Assembly: GCF_042432825.1 (NCBI RefSeq)
Contig: NZ_JBHLWN010000124.1
Coordinates: 1-64,000, forward strand
Source: Gordoniibacillus chartarius
GTDB lineage: Bacteria > Bacillota > Bacilli > Paenibacillales > NBRC-103111
Length of the DNA stretch: 64,000 bases
Direction of reading: 5' to 3'
Shown here: positions 61,448-64,000 of the stretch, piece by piece
Position numbering within the stretch: the first letter of the stretch is position 1
Layout: every line of letters starts with the position of its first letter
Notes under the pieces: model-generated
What the model was told of the DNA's origin: nothing
The model's database searches: none
The model's input: the letters and a program-made list of their open reading frames with translations, nothing else
Position numbers and translations under genes: made by a program

Positions 61448-61795
61448 TCATACTCCAAAATGTATCATATATTTTTGATCTTCTATTGCTAGCAATATTT
61501 TTGAGGCCAGATAAGAAAGCTCAACAGAACTTTGATAATCATTCGAAGATATGACAACATCATAAAATAAGGATAAGGACTCAGGCGGAATGATCGTAAT
61601 TCCCCAAAGGGCTAACCCATACTCCGGTCGATGAAATGAATGAAAGTAACTTTTCATTCCCATTAAGTCTACAACCAAACAATTAATGATGTCATCGTCA
61701 ACAGAGATACAGTTGTATTTCTGCGGCTCGTATTTATTGTATTCCTTCTCGGTGTCGAAATCATCCATTATACCAAATTCATGGACACAGGGCAT
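61448..61795 (-). CDS. hypothetical protein
   Basis: A 115-residue acidic soluble protein rich in Tyr and Asp (F-D-T-E-K-E-Y-N-K-Y near 13-22; W-G-I-T-I-I-P-P-E near 64-72). ATG 61795 follows AGAGGTG by 6 bases. The size, acidity and position among decayed genes recall toxin-immunity proteins, but no family is recognised. Confidence 0.6.
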   Translation of the reverse strand: MPCVHEFGIMDDFDTEKEYNKYEPQKYNCISVDDDIINCLVVDLMGMKSYFHSFHRPEYGLALWGITIIPPESLSLFYDVVISSNDYQSSVELSYLASKILLAIEDQKYMIHFGV

Positions 61796-61848
61796 TGCTT
61801 TCACCTCTGACAATTTATCTTACCGCCAACTAGCTGTACGCAACCAAT

Positions 61849-62088
61849 TCACATACATGGACGTTCATGATCAGGGAGATAACCGCAATGTTGAATGATA
61901 TGTTCTAGAATCATCTGATCTCTCATGGATTTTCCGACAAGCAGCCAAGCATACGATTCGTATCTCGTAACAATAACCCGTTCAGCAAGCTTAACTCTTG
62001 TATCCAGACCTAATGGAGAATAAAAAATAGCAGCAAGAATAACTATCGCAACGAATGTAAGCGTAAGGACACGATGTATGGTTCTCAT
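61849..62088 (-). CDS. small membrane-anchored hypothetical protein
   Basis: A 79-residue protein with one hydrophobic helix (about 7-24) and a soluble tail with two C-terminal cysteines. Its ATG overlaps the phosphotransferase stop codon (ATGA). No family recognised. Confidence 0.6.
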   Translation of the reverse strand: MRTIHRVLTLTFVAIVILAAIFYSPLGLDTRVKLAERVIVTRYESYAWLLVGKSMRDQMILEHIIQHCGYLPDHERPCM

Positions 62089-62930
62089 CCGGCCCAACTC
62101 TTCCATGCCTGTAAATAACCGGGCAAATCGTGAGGATGATGTCTCACACATATGCCGATCCGGCAATACAATTGGAACAGCACTTCGTCCCTAAGCCTCG
62201 CTCTTTCGAAAGGTGCATGTCTCAGCAAGTCGTAAACGGCAAACAACGTTTCTTCGTTGAGATCGTCAGGTGAGGAACAGAACGCATACGTAAAATCATA
62301 AAGCAGCGGCCCTGCCATCGGACACGGGTCGATCACCCCAACGAGACGATGTTCGCGAAAGACGAAGTTATGTACCCCCGTATCTCCATGCAATAAGCAT
62401 TTGTGATGACCTACGGAGATAACCGGTAGTAACGACTTTACTCGTTCATAGTCCGCATACGACAACAGGTCGCCGATGTCGGCTCGGGCTTCTTCCAAGC
62501 TGCGCTCGTGAAATTGCTGCCAAGTGCTCGCCGGCGCCTCCAGTCTTCCCCATCCTTCCGTGCACCGATCTGGCACGTAGTGATTCAATAAATCCCGAAC
62601 AAGCCGCTTCATCCAATCCGCCTTTGAACCGCGCTGAACATGTGTCGTTCCGGCTAAATAGCCGTATACAAAAAACGAATGCCCCTCCCCAACATATATA
62701 AGCTTAGGAATCAGCGGACTGTTCTCGTACGCAGCCAGAAACTGTACGTCGTACGCGGTACTGGACGGCGAATCGATTTTCACGATATAGGTAGGCTGCT
62801 CATGAACGGTTATTGTGAACACCCGCCCTTGCGTCGTTCCACTCATATGTCCGCTAACTTGGCTCGTATTCTCGATTATTCCTCTGCTGCGAAGATCCTG
62901 CACAATCAACTCAATATCAGGCGCCGCCAC
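62085..62930 (-). CDS. aminoglycoside phosphotransferase (APH) family protein
   Basis: A 281-residue small-molecule kinase-like protein. Catalytic loop L-L-H-G-D-T-G-V-H-N near 182-191 and metal-binding V-I-D-P-C-P near 203-208 (aspartate kept) define the fold; the N-lobe Lys is in I-V-K-I near 48-51. Substrate unknown; resistance is only one possibility. The start is GTG 62930, inside the end of the truncated GNAT gene. Confidence 0.82.
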   Translation of the reverse strand: MAAPDIELIVQDLRSRGIIENTSQVSGHMSGTTQGRVFTITVHEQPTYIVKIDSPSSTAYDVQFLAAYENSPLIPKLIYVGEGHSFFVYGYLAGTTHVQRGSKADWMKRLVRDLLNHYVPDRCTEGWGRLEAPASTWQQFHERSLEEARADIGDLLSYADYERVKSLLPVISVGHHKCLLHGDTGVHNFVFREHRLVGVIDPCPMAGPLLYDFTYAFCSSPDDLNEETLFAVYDLLRHAPFERARLRDEVLFQLYCRIGICVRHHPHDLPGYLQAWKSWAG

Positions 62931-63166
62931 GACTCATCATCCCCAATTCCTTCTTCATATACGCCTTTCAGAAACTGTTTGTTACCCGGTATTTCGTAAT
63001 TCAACAACCAGTTCTCCCGCTGTTCTTTCGATACGTTCCAACCTGGTAAGTAACCATATATGTCAGGCTGCCATGTTAGTGCATGAAACGCTTCTACATC
63101 TGCAGCTATAAATTCTCTTAGAATGACGTCCTTGCAATCAAGAGTAAAGACCTGCTCTTCCGTCAT
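62906..63166 (-). pseudogene. truncated GNAT acetyltransferase
   Basis: An 86-residue frame with the N-terminal third of a RimJ/RimL-type GNAT protein: L-R-E-F-I-A-A-D-V-E-A near 16-26 and W-Q-P-D-I-Y-G-Y-L near 32-40. Full-length relatives are about 170-180 residues and contain the acetyl-CoA loop (Q/R-x-x-G-x-G/A), which is absent here. It ends where the phosphotransferase gene begins, suggesting a deletion. Confidence 0.75.
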
Positions 63167-63372
63167 GATTAGACTCCTTCAGCTTAGATGGCGCATATGT
63201 GATAGAATAACATTTTTTAACATTTCATTGTAGGTAAACAATGGTTCTAACCAATCTTTCAACAATGACGCCTAATTTCCGCTCTCGACAAAAACCAACT
63301 ATAAAAAAAAAATCAAAAACGGGAACCATACGGCAACTACAGGGTCTAATGTATGGGAACGAGGTGAAGGCA

Positions 63373-63915
63373 TTGGATTTCATGAAGCATCTGAAGCATT
63401 CGGATGACCCTGGTACAGTGTTGACTCATTTAATGCAGACTTACGGCAAAGATGTTTGGAATTACGCGGTTGTCATAACCGGTAACTCAGACGCTGCGGA
63501 CGAAATTTCACAGGATGTGTTCTTGAAAGTATATTTGAAAATGGACAGCTTTGAAGGACGTAGCTCCGTGAAAACGTGGCTGCTCGCAATCACCCGCAAC
63601 ACCGCACTAAAGCACCGTAAATCGTTATGGTTGCGAAATATGTTCAGGGTTCTGTTCCCCCGTGAATACGAACATAATGTTTCCGCCGAAAAAGAGGCGA
63701 TTTGACACATAGAAGCTGATCGGATCTGGTCATTGGTGATGAAGCTTTCACCGCCGTACCGTGAAACGGTAATCTTAGAAGCACATCACGGACTATCCGA
63801 ACAGGCAATTTCTGAAGTGCTCGGCGTTTCCAGAGGAACCGTGAAATCCAGACTCCATCGGGCAAGAGCGAGGCTGGAACGAATGCTGGAAGGGGATGGA
63901 CGAGATGACAAATAA
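63373..63915 (+). pseudogene. ECF sigma factor interrupted by an in-frame TGA
   Basis: From TTG 63373 (GAGGTG 6 bases upstream) the frame encodes region 2 (G-N-S-D-A-A-D-E-I-S-Q-D-V-F, S-S-V-K-T-W-L-L-A-I) and meets TGA at 63703-63705 (codon 111). The same frame then continues through region 4 (Y-R-E-T-V-I-L-E-A-H, V-S-R-G-T-V-K-S-R-L-H-R-A-R) to TAA at 63913. Without the stop it would be about 180 residues, normal for ECF factors. An internal ATG at 63733 could give a region-4 fragment. Confidence 0.85.
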
Positions 63916-64000
63916 CGATGAAGCACGGAGGCCTAAATGGTACGACTCGCTTCGGCAGCCGCCTGAAGGAATTCGCGGTTTTACGGAAGAGCTGTCGCGA
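63905..64000 (+). CDS. probable anti-sigma factor, partial
   Basis: ATG 63905 overlaps the end of the sigma gene by 11 bases and starts a frame open to the window edge (32 codons visible). The visible residues are hydrophilic and charged. Position and overlap are those of a cognate anti-sigma gene; the membrane helix expected later lies outside the window. Confidence 0.6.
   Translation, partial: MTNNDEARRPKWYDSLRQPPEGIRGFTEELSR

Overview
The window looks like a chromosomal segment of a spore-forming Paenibacillaceae bacterium (Paenibacillus or a close relative). Supporting signs: a Bacillales-type rRNA boxA leader at the left edge, strong GGAGG ribosome-binding sites with many GTG/TTG starts, XerS, BdbC/BdbD, MotA/MotB, a SigW-like sigma factor, a DUF3231 (spore-associated type) protein, and three Bacillales-style riboswitches (manganese, purine, TPP). 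Base composition is moderately GC-rich, with AT-richer islands around 33.0-34.0 kb, 40.9-42.4 kb and 61.4-63.4 kb. I see no tRNA, complete insertion sequence, prophage or CRISPR array.

Layout. 0-0.5 kb: the 5' end and promoter of a 16S rRNA gene pointing out of the window. 0.5-11.3 kb: housekeeping and metal homeostasis genes (TVP38-type membrane protein, PanD, CDF metal exporter with a terminator-bearing leader, MgtC-like protein, aldo/keto reductase, RsgA, an unknown gene-helicase-ywbE operon, a Mn2+ riboswitch driving a TerC/YkoY protein, MmcQ/YjbR, and a COG2509 flavoprotein behind a purine riboswitch). 11.5-22.5 kb: glycosyltransferase, secreted GH27-like glycosidase, motAB, NUDIX, a half-size ChrA, an amidohydrolase, XerS, a thioesterase and a deoxynucleoside kinase.

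22.5-32.9 kb: a minus-strand run led by a SigW-like factor with a hydrophobic tail (dinB, bdbD, bdbC, a conserved unknown, mug), a divergent site-2 protease, tag plus an orphan ABC ATPase, and a TPP-riboswitch operon for thiamine-precursor uptake (binding lipoprotein, thiamine-binding protein, permease, ATPase, then a TatD-family hydrolase). 33-49.7 kb: DUF3231, patatin, unknown genes, udk, an M29 aminopeptidase, a locus joining DUF5317, a 31-residue hydrophobic peptide and a membrane GGDEF/HD-GYP protein, proline catabolism (PutB and the P5C dehydrogenase), a transporter and topoisomerase III.

49.8-64 kb: methyltransferase, a frameshifted MerR-methyltransferase fusion, YfcE-type phosphodiesterase, amidase, a RavA/ViaA-like AAA plus VWA pair, DinB, MsrAB, a DUF1835 protein, an orphan cobyrinate a,c-diamide synthase, and a decayed-looking tail with a truncated GNAT gene, a phosphotransferase, and an ECF sigma gene broken by an in-frame TGA ahead of a probable anti-sigma gene cut by the window end.

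The most unusual items are the DUF5317-peptide-GGDEF/HD-GYP locus, the purine riboswitch whose terminator seems wired as an ON switch ahead of a flavoprotein, the CDF exporter leader, and the membrane-tailed SigW-like factor.
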